The translations under genes and the position numbers were made by a program. A stretch of 64,000 nt of DNA. Source: Marilutibacter spongiae (GTDB taxonomy: Bacteria > Pseudomonadota > Gammaproteobacteria > Xanthomonadales > Xanthomonadaceae). The notes beneath the pieces were generated by a model. It was not told the origin of the DNA. It was given only the letters and a program-made list of their open reading frames with translations, and did not search any database. Below, piece after piece: positions 1-8,784 of the stretch (position 1 is the first letter of the stretch; each line of letters opens with the position of its first letter). The DNA lies in assembly GCF_014145325.1 (NCBI RefSeq), contig NZ_JACHTF010000005.1, positions 124,001 through 188,000 on the forward strand, in the 5' to 3' direction.

Positions 1-159
1 ATGCAGGCCGCGCTCGATGAAGCAAGCGCGGCCCAGTACCACGCCTGCATGCGGACCCTCAAGCTGGCCGCGACCGCCGCCTGCATGCACGCGATGATCG
101 CCGACGTGGGCCAGGCCGAGGCCTATGCCAGCGTGCTCGACGTCATTCGCCGGGAATGA
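1..159 (+). CDS. 3' end of an unrecognised gene, or a 52-aa protein
   Basis: An open frame enters at the window edge and ends at a TGA at 157-159. The first codon happens to be ATG, so I cannot tell whether this is the true start or an internal methionine of a longer gene. The 52 visible residues are alanine-rich, predicted helical, and contain three cysteines spread between His, Met and Ala residues. I see no motif that gives a function. The gene converges on the methyltransferase ending at 229. Confidence 0.4.
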   Translation: MQAALDEASAAQYHACMRTLKLAATAACMHAMIADVGQAEAYASVLDVIRRE

Positions 160-228
160 GCCCATCGCCAAAGGGCCCGCACCGGACATCGCGCCACGCG
201 GCTCGCACGACGTGAGGCGGCGCCGGCG

Positions 229-1059
229 CTAACGGCGTGCGAGCAGCACCCACTGTCCCTGTGGCAAACCGGCCGACGCTACCTGCACGCGATGGGCCAC
301 CGCCTGAGCGAAGCCGGCCGTGCGCAGGTCGTCCAGCAATTGCCAGCCGAAGTGGTGGAAGCAGACGATGCCCCCGCTGAGCGGGTCGCCATGGTATTCG
401 GGCGGACCGAAGTGTTCGATGCTGCCGTCGGCGCGGGGACGGGCGATGCACCGGTTGTCCAGCTGGCCTTCGTAGAAGGGCACCGTGAGGGCGAGGACGC
501 CGCCCGGCCGCAGCACCCGCGCGAACTCGCGCAGGGCCGCTTCATGGGCAGGGACGTGTTCGAGCACGTCCAGGCTCAGCACGGCGTCGCAGGACGCCCC
601 GGCATCGCCCAGTGCAGTCACGTCGCCATGACGGGCCAGCCCGGCCACGCCATGCCGCCATAACCAGGCGCTCAACCGCAGCCGCTGCCATCGCCCCTGC
701 AGGTACTCGCTTCCGCGCAGGCCACCGATGCGGGGGCGCAGGGCGAGAAACAGTCGGCTGGCCTGCTCGGTAATGCGCACCGTCGACGTCGCCGGATCGG
801 CCAGCGATGCCAGCATCACGCGGGCTGCCGCCCGCTGCCTGGCATTGCAGCCGCAGGAAAGGCACGCGAGGCCCTCTCGCATGTTCCCGTCCGGGTTGGC
901 GAACCCACGCGTCGCCCCGCACAGATCGCATTGGCCCGCGAGGTGGCGACGCCGCGCGGCGTCGGCGACGGCCGCGGCTTCGGCCGCGATGACACCGGAT
1001 GCATCGGGGTGCCAATCGGCCAGGCCCGACCAGCCATGCATGCCAACAGGTCCGCCCAT
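229..1059 (-). CDS. class I SAM-dependent methyltransferase with N-terminal zinc-ribbon-like motif
   Basis: A predicted 276-aa enzyme. The N-terminal third carries two paired-cysteine knuckles (CDLCG and CLSCGC) that look like a zinc ribbon. The C-terminal half has the class I methyltransferase signature: an acidic strand end, then LDVLEHVP, then RVLRPGGVLALTVPF, typical of the Methyltransf_11 group. The substrate cannot be read from the sequence. I chose ATG 1059 because a GAGG lies about 9 bases before it; an in-frame GTG at 1089 would overlap the end of the upstream RNA methyltransferase gene and lacks a ribosome site. The gene follows the trmH-family gene closely and is probably co-transcribed with it. 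Confidence 0.8.
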   Translation of the reverse strand: MGGPVGMHGWSGLADWHPDASGVIAAEAAAVADAARRRHLAGQCDLCGATRGFANPDGNMREGLACLSCGCNARQRAAARVMLASLADPATSTVRITEQASRLFLALRPRIGGLRGSEYLQGRWQRLRLSAWLWRHGVAGLARHGDVTALGDAGASCDAVLSLDVLEHVPAHEAALREFARVLRPGGVLALTVPFYEGQLDNRCIARPRADGSIEHFGPPEYHGDPLSGGIVCFHHFGWQLLDDLRTAGFAQAVAHRVQVASAGLPQGQWVLLARR

Positions 1060-1070
1060 CCGTGCGGGCC

Positions 1071-1922
1071 TCAGTGACGCATCCGCCACGCCGCCATCAG
1101 CACGGCGCTGGCGGCGGCCACGTTGAGGCTTTCCACCGCGCCCGTGCCGGGGATCGAGAGCTCCAGCTCGCAGGTCCGCGCGAAGTCGCGGTCCATGCCT
1201 TCTCCCTCCGCGCCCAGCACCAGGACGAGGCGCTCGGGCAGCGCCGCGTCGAACACGCTGCGGCCGCCGGCGACGACCGTCCCCGCGAGCTGGAAGCCGG
1301 CGCCGCGCAACGGCGCCAGCCCGTCCTCCGGGCGCCCCATGCGGACCTCCGGCACCGCTTCCGCGCCGCCTTCGGCCACCCGGGCCGCCGCACCGGAAAG
1401 TGCGAGCGTGGAATGCCGCGGCAGCAGGATGGCGGATGCGCCGAAGTGGGCAGCCGAACGCAGGATCGCGCCATAGTTGTGGGGATTGCCGACGCCGTCG
1501 AGCCAGATCGCAAGCTGGGGACCGGCGTCCAGCGACGCCAGCCAGTCCGAAAGCGCAAGCGCGGGCGTGCGCAGGACGTCGGCCACCACGCCTTCATGGT
1601 GGCTGCTGGCCGCCAGCCGGCGCAGGTCGTCCTCGGCGACGACCCGATACCCGATGCGATGGGCCGCGCACCACTTCAGCAGCGGCTGCAGGTCGGGGAT
1701 GCGCGACTCGGCCAGGTACAGCTTGCGCAGCGCGTCGGGACGCCGGGCGAACATCGCGCGCACGGCGTTGAGTCCGTACAGGCGGAGTTCGCGCTGCGCG
1801 CCGGGCGCTTGGCTCGCGTCGTCGACGGGCTGCGGTCGCTTCGCCGCGGGACGACGGGGCCCATCGGCCGGGGCACGCTCGCGGCGGCCACCACGACCCC
1901 AGGGGGAGCCGGGCTCAGCCAT
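1071..1922 (-). CDS. TrmH/SpoU-family RNA 2'-O-methyltransferase
   Basis: A 283-aa member of the SPOUT superfamily, which transfers methyl from SAM to a ribose 2'-OH in rRNA or tRNA. An Arg/Pro-rich N-terminus (about 40 residues) precedes a substrate-binding domain starting at YGLNAVRAMF. The catalytic domain shows all three SpoU motifs: NPHNYGAILRSA, LVLGAEGEGM, and IPGTGAVESLNVAAASAV, which form the deep trefoil knot. ATG 1922 is preferred over an in-frame TTG at 1928. It starts 21 bases after the AGCS symporter stop on the same strand, so the two may share a message. The exact modified nucleotide cannot be assigned; a YfiF-like role is possible. Confidence 0.85.
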   Translation of the reverse strand: MAEPGSPWGRGGRRERAPADGPRRPAAKRPQPVDDASQAPGAQRELRLYGLNAVRAMFARRPDALRKLYLAESRIPDLQPLLKWCAAHRIGYRVVAEDDLRRLAASSHHEGVVADVLRTPALALSDWLASLDAGPQLAIWLDGVGNPHNYGAILRSAAHFGASAILLPRHSTLALSGAAARVAEGGAEAVPEVRMGRPEDGLAPLRGAGFQLAGTVVAGGRSVFDAALPERLVLVLGAEGEGMDRDFARTCELELSIPGTGAVESLNVAAASAVLMAAWRMRH

Positions 1923-1943
1923 GGGCAAGCGACCCCGGGCGGT

Positions 1944-3386
1944 TCATCGGGATGCCTTCCGCTCGACCCAGAAGTCGGCGTTGCGGATACCCAGCGCCTC
2001 GGGGTCGAATTCGGGATCGAGGCCCGCCTTCTTCTGCCGCTCGTAATCGCGCAACGCAAGGAACGCCGGCTTCTGCAGGATCAGGATGGCGATGATGTTC
2101 AGCCAGGCCATCAGGCCGACGCCGATGTCGCCCAGGCCCCAGGCCAGCGCCGCGCTCTTGATCGCGCCGTAGCCCACCGCCGCCATGATGCCGATGCGCA
2201 GCAGCAGGGTCAGCCACGGACGGTGCACGCGGCGATTGATGTAGGTGACGTTGGTTTCGGCCATGTAGTAGTAGGCCACGATCGTGGTGAAGGCGAAGAA
2301 CAGCAGCGCCAGCGCCACGAAGGGCGCGCCGAAGCCCTGCAGGAAGGTTTCCACCGCCGCCTGCGCGTAGCCCGGGCCCGCTTCGACGCCCGGCAGTTCG
2401 TTGACGATCATGCTGCCGTCCGGTGCCTGCACGTTGTACATGCCGGTCGACAGGATCAGGAAGGCCGTCGCCGAACACACCAGCAGCGTATCGACATAGA
2501 CCGAGAAGGCCTGCACGTAGCCCTGCTTGGCCGGGTGCGAGACCTCGGCCGCGGCCGCCGCATGCGGGCCGGTGCCCTGCCCGGCTTCATTGGAATAGAT
2601 GCCCCGCTTGACGCCCCATTCGACCGCCAGGCCGGCCACCGCGCCGAACGCCGCCTCGCGACCGAACGCGCTGTTGAAGATCAGCGCGACCATGTCGGGC
2701 AGCATCTGCACGTTCAGTACCACGACCACCAGGGCGATGACCATGTAGGCGGCCGCCATGAAGGGCACCACGACCTGGGCGAAGTGGGCGATGCGCTTGA
2801 CGCCGCCGAAGATGATGAAGCCCAGCGCCAGCACTACCGCCGTCGCGGTGATCCACGGTTCGATGCCCCAGGCCGTCTGCATGCCCTGGGCGATGCTGTT
2901 GGCCTGGACGCCCGGCAGCAGCAGGCCGGTCGCGACCACGGTGACCAGTGCGAACAGCCAGGCGTACCAGCGCTGGCCCATCGCCTTCTCGATGAAATAG
3001 GCCGGGCCGCCGCGGTACTGGCCCTTCTCGTCCTTCTCCTTGTAGATCTGCGCCAGGGTCGACTCCACGTAGGCGGTCGAGGCGCCGAGGAAGGCCACCA
3101 TCCACATCCAGAACACCGCGCCCGGCCCGCCGAAGGTGATCGCGGTGGCCACACCGGCGATGTTGCCGGTCCCCACGCGACCCGACAGCGACATCGCCAG
3201 GGCCTGGAAGGACGACACGCCGGCCTTGGAGGACTGGCCCGAGAACAGCAGGCGGATCATCTCGCCGAAGCCGCGCACCTGCATGAAGCGGCTGCGGATC
3301 GAGAAATAGAGGCCGGCGCCCAGGCACAGGTAGATCAGTGCGCGGCTCCAGATGATGTCGTTGAGTGCTGTGACCAGTGCTTCCAC
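1944..3386 (-). CDS. sodium/alanine (AGCS-family) symporter
   Basis: A 480-aa polytopic inner-membrane protein with the hallmarks of the alanine or glycine:cation symporter family: IWSRALIYLCLGAGLYFSIR at the N-terminus, GRVGTGNIAGVATAI, the GGPGAVFWMWMVAFLGAST segment and the NEAGQGTGPHAAAAAEV loop. It is expected to import small neutral amino acids with Na+. I place the start at GTG 3386 because GGGGAGAG lies 4-5 bases upstream; a more upstream ATG at 3440 adds an Arg/Pro-rich stretch that does not fit the family. It is probably the first gene of a short run followed by the TrmH-family gene. Confidence 0.88.
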   Translation of the reverse strand: MEALVTALNDIIWSRALIYLCLGAGLYFSIRSRFMQVRGFGEMIRLLFSGQSSKAGVSSFQALAMSLSGRVGTGNIAGVATAITFGGPGAVFWMWMVAFLGASTAYVESTLAQIYKEKDEKGQYRGGPAYFIEKAMGQRWYAWLFALVTVVATGLLLPGVQANSIAQGMQTAWGIEPWITATAVVLALGFIIFGGVKRIAHFAQVVVPFMAAAYMVIALVVVVLNVQMLPDMVALIFNSAFGREAAFGAVAGLAVEWGVKRGIYSNEAGQGTGPHAAAAAEVSHPAKQGYVQAFSVYVDTLLVCSATAFLILSTGMYNVQAPDGSMIVNELPGVEAGPGYAQAAVETFLQGFGAPFVALALLFFAFTTIVAYYYMAETNVTYINRRVHRPWLTLLLRIGIMAAVGYGAIKSAALAWGLGDIGVGLMAWLNIIAILILQKPAFLALRDYERQKKAGLDPEFDPEALGIRNADFWVERKASR

Positions 3387-3580
3387 GTATCTCTCCCCGG
3401 GACAAGGCCGCATGGCGGCGAAGCGGGGGCCGGTGGGCACCCGCCCGCCTCCCCGCGAATCAGGCGCCCACGATACCCGGAATCGGCGCCGCGGTCGTGC
3501 GGCCGCACGACGCCCCGTCCTTCGTGACGCCAGTCACGGCGCGCGGTCCAGGTCGGGTCGGGTGCGCGCAAGCGACCCGC

Positions 3581-6500
3581 TCAGGCCAGGCCGCCGGCCT
3601 CCGGGGTGCTGGACTCGAGCTTTTCCAGTTCGTGCTTCACCGCGTCCGGCGAGCGCGTGTAGCGCGCAAGCAGCACGTAGAACACGGGCACGATGAACAG
3701 CGACAGCAGGGTCGAGAACGAGACGCCGAAGATCACCACGACGCCGATCGTCGCGCGGCTGGCCGAGCCGGGTCCGCCGGCCAGCACCAGCGGCAGCGCA
3801 CCGGCGACGGTGGCGATCGAGGTCATCAGGATCGGCCGCAGCCGCACCGCCGATGCCTCGACGATCGCTTCGTGGATGCTCCGCCCGGCATCGCGCAACT
3901 GGTTGGCGAACTCGACGATGAGAATGCCGTTCTTCGCAGCAAGGCCGACCAGCATGACGATTCCGATCTGGCTGAACAGGTTCAGCGTGCCCCCGGTCAC
4001 CAGCAGTCCCAGCAGCGCGCCGAGCACGCCCAGCGGCACCGTCAGCATGATCACGAAGGGATGGATGAAGCTTTCGAACTGCGCCGCCAGCACCAGGTAG
4101 ACGATCAACAGCGCCAGCACGAAGGTCAGCAGCACCGCGCTGCCGGCCTTCTGGTACTCGCGCGACTCGCCCTTCCAGTCGATCTGCGCCTGCTCGGGCA
4201 GCTCCTCGCGCACCACCTGGTTGAGCCAGGCGATCGCGTCGCCCAGCCGGTAGCCGTCGGCGAGGCCCGCGCTGATGGTGATCGCGCGCAGGCGGTTGAA
4301 GCGGTTCAGGCTGCCCGCTTCGGCCAGCTCGGTCAGGCTGACCAGGTTCGACAGCGGCACCAGCTCGCCGTTGCGGGCCCGGACCTGGATCGCCTGGAGG
4401 TCGGCCGGCGTCGCCCGCGCGGGCTTGTCGGCCTGCAGGACGACGTCGTACTCCTCGCCGTCCTGGACGAAGGTGGTGACCCGGCGACTGCCCATCATGG
4501 TTTCCAGCGCGCGACCGATCGAGGAGACGCTCACGCCCAGGTCGGCCGCCCGCTGGCGGTCGATCTGGACGCGCATCTGCGGTCGGGTCTCCTTGTAGTC
4601 GGAGTCGGCGCCGTACAGGTTGGGATTGTCGTCGATCCGCTTGAGCACGCGGTCGCGCCACTCCGCCAGTTCGGCGTAGTCGGGGCCGCCGATGACGATC
4701 TGCAGCGGCTGGCCGCCACTGCGCACCAGGCCGGTACGGACCCGCGGGAAAGCGCGCACGCCGGTGAGCTTGTCCAGTTCGCCGCGCAGTTGCTCGACCA
4801 CGTCGTTGGTGCTGACGTCGCGCTTGTCCCAGTCCTGCAGGAACACGATGACGTTGCCGGTGTGCATTTCCTCGCTGGCGCCCCAGCCGCCCGGCACGCG
4901 CGTGTTGGCGCGCAGGATCGGCCGGTCCTCCTCGCCGGGCTTGGCGATCTGCTCGTCCATGATCGCCTCGACCTGGTGGATCTGCCCGACGGTGTAGTCG
5001 AAGCCCGCGCCCTCCGGCCCTTCGACCGAAACGAAGAACACGCCGCGGTCCTCCGGCGGCGCCAGCTCGGTGGGCATCCAGCGGAACAGGCCGAAGATCG
5101 CCACCAGCGACACCACCATCAGCAGCCCGAAGACCCAGGGATGCTCGACGCTGCGGTCCAGGAAGCGGCGGTAGCGCTCGCCGAGCCGGTCCAGGCGCGC
5201 GGTGATCCACCGATGCACGGGGTTGGACTTCTCCTCGCTGTGCGGCCGCAGCAGCTTGGAGGCCATCATCGGGCTCAGGGTCAGGGCGACGAAGGCGGAG
5301 ATCGCCACCGCGCTGGCCAGCGCGACCGAAAGCTCGCGGAACAGGCGCCCGGTGTTGCCCTCCATGAAGCCCACCGGCAGGAACACCGCCACCAGCACCG
5401 CGGTGGTGGCGATGACGGCGAACGCAACCTGTTTGGTGCCGCGCGAGGCGGCGACCAGCCGCGGTTCGCCCAGGTCGGTCCGGCGCTGGATGTTCTCCAG
5501 CACCACGATGGCGTCGTCGACCACCAGGCCGATGCACAGCACCAGCGCCAACAGGGTCAGCAGGTTGATCGAGAAGCCGAACAGGTAGAGCGGGATGAAC
5601 GCCGCCACCAGGCAGACGGGCACCGTCAGGGCCGGGATCAGCGCGGCGCGGAAGCTGCCCAGGAACAGCCAGATCACCAGCAGCACGAGGACGATGGCCT
5701 CGGCCAGGGTGTGGTAGACGCGCTCGATGGCTGCCTCGATGAACAAGGTGCTGTCGTAGGCGACGAAGATGTCCGTGCCCTGCGGCAGGGTCGGCTGGAT
5801 GCGCTCGGCTTCCTCGCGCGCCGCCCGCGCCACTTCCAGCGCGTTGGCGGTGGAGGTCTTGTTGATGCCCAGGCCGATGTTCGGCTCGCCATTGCTCCGG
5901 TAGTAGGCGCGGCGCTCGGCGGACTCGAGTTCGACGCGGGCGACGTCGCCCAGGCGCACGACGTAACCGTCGTCGCCCTTGCGCAAGGGGATGCGCGCGA
6001 AGTCCTCCGGCGCCTGGTAGCTGCGCGCCAGGCGCAGGGTGAAGTCGCGGCTGTCGGACTCGATGCGCCCGGCCGGCAGTTCGACGTTCTCCGCGCGCAA
6101 CGCGTCCTCGACGTCGTTGGCGGTGATGCCGCGTGCGGCCATGGCATTGCTGTCGAGCCAGATCCGCATGGCGTAGCGCTGCTGCCCGCCGATGCGCACC
6201 GTGGACACGCCGTCCAGGCTGGACAGACGGTCGACGATGTAGCGCTCGGCATAGTCGCTCAGCTCCAGCGCGTCCATCGTGGTGCTGTTCATGTTGAGCC
6301 AGATGACCGTGTCCGAATCGCTGTCGGCCTTCTCCACTTCCGGCGGATCGGCCTCGTCGGGCATGCGGTCGGCGACGCCGCTGATCGCGTCGCGCACGTC
6401 GTTGGCGGCGGCTTCGATGTCGCGTTCCAGGGTGAACTCGATGGTCACCGACGAACGTCCGTTGACGCTGCGCGATGAAATCGTCTCCACGCCCTCGATG

Positions 6501-6718
6501 CCCGACAGCGCGTCCTCCAGCACCTGGGTGATGCGGGTCTCGACCACCGCCGCCGAAGCGCCGGGATAGCTGACGTCCACCGATACGATCGGCGGGTCGA
6601 TCGCCGGCAGCTCGCGCAGGGTCAGGCGGCTGAACGCCATGATGCCCAGCACGATCAGCAACAGGCTCATGACGGTGGCGAACACCGGGCGGCGGATCGA
6701 CAGCTCGGAGAAATTCAT
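3581..6718 (-). CDS. RND multidrug efflux permease (HAE1/AcrB-type)
   Basis: A 1045-aa inner-membrane proton/drug antiporter of the resistance-nodulation-division family, the usual length. It opens with MNFSELSIRRPVFATVMSLLL, the first transmembrane helix, followed by the large periplasmic pore/docking domain. TM4 carries the paired aspartates of the proton relay in CIGLVVDDAIVVLEN. TM5-6, a second periplasmic loop and the C-terminal bundle (GLAAKNGILIVEFANQLRD) follow. The adaptor gene ends 2 bases before this start, so the pair forms an operon. No outer-membrane channel gene lies nearby, so the pump presumably borrows a TolC-type protein encoded elsewhere. Substrates are unknown. Confidence 0.93.
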   Translation of the reverse strand: MNFSELSIRRPVFATVMSLLLIVLGIMAFSRLTLRELPAIDPPIVSVDVSYPGASAAVVETRITQVLEDALSGIEGVETISSRSVNGRSSVTIEFTLERDIEAAANDVRDAISGVADRMPDEADPPEVEKADSDSDTVIWLNMNSTTMDALELSDYAERYIVDRLSSLDGVSTVRIGGQQRYAMRIWLDSNAMAARGITANDVEDALRAENVELPAGRIESDSRDFTLRLARSYQAPEDFARIPLRKGDDGYVVRLGDVARVELESAERRAYYRSNGEPNIGLGINKTSTANALEVARAAREEAERIQPTLPQGTDIFVAYDSTLFIEAAIERVYHTLAEAIVLVLLVIWLFLGSFRAALIPALTVPVCLVAAFIPLYLFGFSINLLTLLALVLCIGLVVDDAIVVLENIQRRTDLGEPRLVAASRGTKQVAFAVIATTAVLVAVFLPVGFMEGNTGRLFRELSVALASAVAISAFVALTLSPMMASKLLRPHSEEKSNPVHRWITARLDRLGERYRRFLDRSVEHPWVFGLLMVVSLVAIFGLFRWMPTELAPPEDRGVFFVSVEGPEGAGFDYTVGQIHQVEAIMDEQIAKPGEEDRPILRANTRVPGGWGASEEMHTGNVIVFLQDWDKRDVSTNDVVEQLRGELDKLTGVRAFPRVRTGLVRSGGQPLQIVIGGPDYAELAEWRDRVLKRIDDNPNLYGADSDYKETRPQMRVQIDRQRAADLGVSVSSIGRALETMMGSRRVTTFVQDGEEYDVVLQADKPARATPADLQAIQVRARNGELVPLSNLVSLTELAEAGSLNRFNRLRAITISAGLADGYRLGDAIAWLNQVVREELPEQAQIDWKGESREYQKAGSAVLLTFVLALLIVYLVLAAQFESFIHPFVIMLTVPLGVLGALLGLLVTGGTLNLFSQIGIVMLVGLAAKNGILIVEFANQLRDAGRSIHEAIVEASAVRLRPILMTSIATVAGALPLVLAGGPGSASRATIGVVVIFGVSFSTLLSLFIVPVFYVLLARYTRSPDAVKHELEKLESSTPEAGGLA

Positions 6719-6720
6719 GC

Positions 6721-7890
6721 TCAGGCTCCGCGATCGGGGGCGGCGTCCGTGCCTTCGTCGGTGGGGACCGCGTCATCGGGGGCGGCATCGGCGCCCCGCA
6801 CCGGGCCGCCTTCGCTGACCAAGGCGCCCGGGCGCAGCTTGCCGGTGCCGTCGACCACGATGCGATCGCCCGCGGCGGCGCCGTCCAGGACCTCGGCCAG
6901 GCCTTCGCGGCGCGCGCCGACCTCGACGTCGACGCGCTCGACGGTGTCGTCGTCCTTGACCCGGAACACGTACGAGGTGTTGCCGACCTGGACGATCGAG
7001 ATCTCCGGCAGCACCAGGGCCTCGCGTTCGGGCCGGCTCAGGACGACCTGCAGCAGCATGCCCGGGCGCAGCGCGCGGTCGGGATTGTCGAAGTCGCCGC
7101 GGACGGTGACCGCACGGGTGGCGGCATCGATGCGGTTGTCGATGGTGCTCACCACGCCGCCGAACCTGCGGCCCGGGTAAGCCTCGCTATGGCCTTCCAG
7201 GGTCTGGCCGACGGCCAGGTGCGCGAGTTGCGACTCGGGCACCGGGAAATCCACGTAGACGCGGTGGGTATCGTCGAGGGTGGCGATCGGCGTGCCGGGG
7301 GTGACCAGCGCGCCCGGACTCACCTGGCGGATCCCGAGCACGCCGGCGAACGGCGCGCGCACCACGCGGTCGCTGAGCTGGGCACGGATCTGCGCCACCC
7401 GTGCCCGCGCCGCGTCGCGAATGGCGCGCTGGGCATCGAACTGCGAACGGGAGATCAGTTTCTGCTCGACCAGTTCGTTCTGCCGGTTGAACAGCTGGCT
7501 GGCCTCCTCCGCGGCGGCGAGCGCCTCGTTGAGCGCCGCCTGCTGCGCCTGCCCGCTCAAGGTCACCAGCGGCGCGCCGGCGGCGACCTCGTCGCCGCTC
7601 TCGAAATGCACGTCCTGGACGATCTCGCTGACCTTGGCGGTCACGGTGATGGATTCGCGCGCCTTGACCGTGCCCAGGGCCTGCACGGTGTCGCTCCAGG
7701 GCCGCGGCTCGAGGACCTGCGTGCTCACCGGCGTCGCACGCGGCCCCTTCTCCTGTTCAGCCCGGTTGTCGCCACATCCGGCCAGGGCCACCAGCAGGAA
7801 CGGCACGATGAGTGCGCCCGCCAGGCCAAATGGGTGCCGACGTACACGGCGCGATGGGCGGGAGGCGGGGCGATCGGGGTATCGGGGCAT
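6721..7890 (-). CDS. RND efflux periplasmic adaptor lipoprotein (membrane fusion protein)
   Basis: A 389-aa HlyD/AcrA-type adaptor that bridges the RND permease and an outer-membrane channel. After an Arg-rich start, a hydrophobic stretch ends in a lipobox (ALAGC), so the mature protein should be a lipoprotein. Order: lipoyl/barrel-sandwich half, an alpha-helical hairpin rich in Ala/Gln (AALNEALAAAEEASQLFNRQ), second lipoyl half, then beta-barrel and membrane-proximal domains. The Asp/Ala-rich tail is low complexity. I use ATG 7890, which fits the signal peptide; reading frames open further upstream but encode no sensible N-terminus. It is the promoter-proximal gene of the efflux pair. Confidence 0.9.
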   Translation of the reverse strand: MPRYPDRPASRPSRRVRRHPFGLAGALIVPFLLVALAGCGDNRAEQEKGPRATPVSTQVLEPRPWSDTVQALGTVKARESITVTAKVSEIVQDVHFESGDEVAAGAPLVTLSGQAQQAALNEALAAAEEASQLFNRQNELVEQKLISRSQFDAQRAIRDAARARVAQIRAQLSDRVVRAPFAGVLGIRQVSPGALVTPGTPIATLDDTHRVYVDFPVPESQLAHLAVGQTLEGHSEAYPGRRFGGVVSTIDNRIDAATRAVTVRGDFDNPDRALRPGMLLQVVLSRPEREALVLPEISIVQVGNTSYVFRVKDDDTVERVDVEVGARREGLAEVLDGAAAGDRIVVDGTGKLRPGALVSEGGPVRGADAAPDDAVPTDEGTDAAPDRGA

Positions 7891-7963
7891 GCGGTTCTCT
7901 GGACGTCTGTACGGCGCGGACACGGGCAATCGGCAAGGATAGCCATCCCCATGAACGCTCACC

Positions 7964-7980
7964 TGTCCCATAAGTTGACA
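7964..7980. promoter_or_regulatory. imperfect dyad with perfect -35-like TTGACA between efflux and macrodomain genes
   Basis: The 137-bp divergent gap holds a TGTC-N9-GACA dyad whose right arm overlaps TTGACA (7975-7980) reading toward the macrodomain gene. I found no good -10 box at 16-18 bases, so this is a weak candidate for either a promoter element or a repressor site for the efflux pair. Confidence 0.25.
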
Positions 7981-8027
7981 CCGGTGTGCTCCTCGCCCCG
8001 TGACGACGGGCGGCCTGGAGACGCGCC

Positions 8028-8579
8028 ATGACCCGCGACGCGCCCGTGCCGGGGTCCTGCCGGGTGGCACGGGGCGACATCACCGCTTTGGCGGTGGAGG
8101 CCATCGTCAATGCCGCCCAGCCCGCGCTGCTGGGCGGCGGCGGGGTCGACGGCGCGATCCACCGGGCCGCGGGCCCCGGCCTGCTGGCCGAATGCCGCGG
8201 CCTGCCCGAGTCGCGGTCCGGCGTCCGCTGCCCGACCGGCGAGGCCCGGATCACCGGCGGCCACCGGCTGCATGCGCGCCATGTCATCCACGTGGTCGGA
8301 CCGGTCTGGCGGGGCGGCGACCATGGCGAGGCGGCCCTGCTCGCCAGCTGCTACCGCCGCGCGCTCGACCTGGCGCGCCGGCATGCCGTCGCCTCGATCG
8401 CGTTCCCGGCCATCAGCTGCGGGGTGTACGGCTACCCGCCGGACCACGCGGTGCCGGTGGCCGTGTCCACCGTCCTGCGCTGGCTGGAGGACACCGGCAC
8501 TCCGATGGACGTGGTCTTCAGCTGCTTCGACGCCGCCATGGCGGCGCGCTACCGGACCGCCCTCGCGACGCCGGACTGA
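8028..8579 (+). CDS. macrodomain protein, O-acetyl-ADP-ribose deacetylase (YmdB-like)
   Basis: A 183-aa single macrodomain. It binds ADP-ribose and, in its close relatives, removes acetyl from O-acetyl-ADP-ribose or ADP-ribose from proteins. Signature blocks are in order: [20 protein letters not shown], the [14 protein letters not shown] catalytic loop with the Asn and Asp of the active site, [22 protein letters not shown], and [17 protein letters not shown]. Length and layout match the family. It faces away from the efflux operon and stands alone; the ATG at 8028 has a modest GGAG-type site about 9 bases upstream. The class is clear; the biological substrate is inferred from the family. Confidence 0.88.
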   Translation: MTRDAPVPGSCRVARGDITALAVEAIVNAAQPALLGGGGVDGAIHRAAGPGLLAECRGLPESRSGVRCPTGEARITGGHRLHARHVIHVVGPVWRGGDHGEAALLASCYRRALDLARRHAVASIAFPAISCGVYGYPPDHAVPVAVSTVLRWLEDTGTPMDVVFSCFDAAMAARYRTALATPD

Positions 8580-8732
8580 GGCCACCTTGCCGGGCCAGCG
8601 CCTGTCCGGCGAGTGATCGGGCGACGTCGGCGCCGCGCTCGAAGCCGCGTTCCGACCTGCGCAGCCGGGTGACGTCCAGGCGCGCGCCCGACGCCTCGCC
8701 GGGAGCGCCAGGGCGGTTGCCGCCCTACAGCG

Positions 8733-8763
8733 AAAAAAAACGCCGGCACGTGGCCGGCGTTTC
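8733..8763 (-). terminator. Rho-independent terminator of fba
   Basis: Read on the minus strand, a GC stem (CGCCGGC / GCCGGCG) is followed directly by eight T residues (the A run at 8733-8740). It lies 22 bases beyond the fba stop codon. Confidence 0.85.
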
Positions 8764-8784
8764 CAGAAGCGTGGCGCGCCCGGG

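Noticed and set aside
3377-6478. A 1033-codon open frame on the plus strand, antisense to the RND permease
   Set aside because: The translation is His/Gln/Arg/Asp-rich without motifs, the typical shadow of a high-GC gene. The opposite strand encodes a full-length RND protein with conserved residues.
7018-8031. A possible plus-strand gene over the efflux adaptor (7189-8031)
   Set aside because: It overlaps nearly all of a convincing membrane-fusion protein and reads as biased low-complexity sequence.
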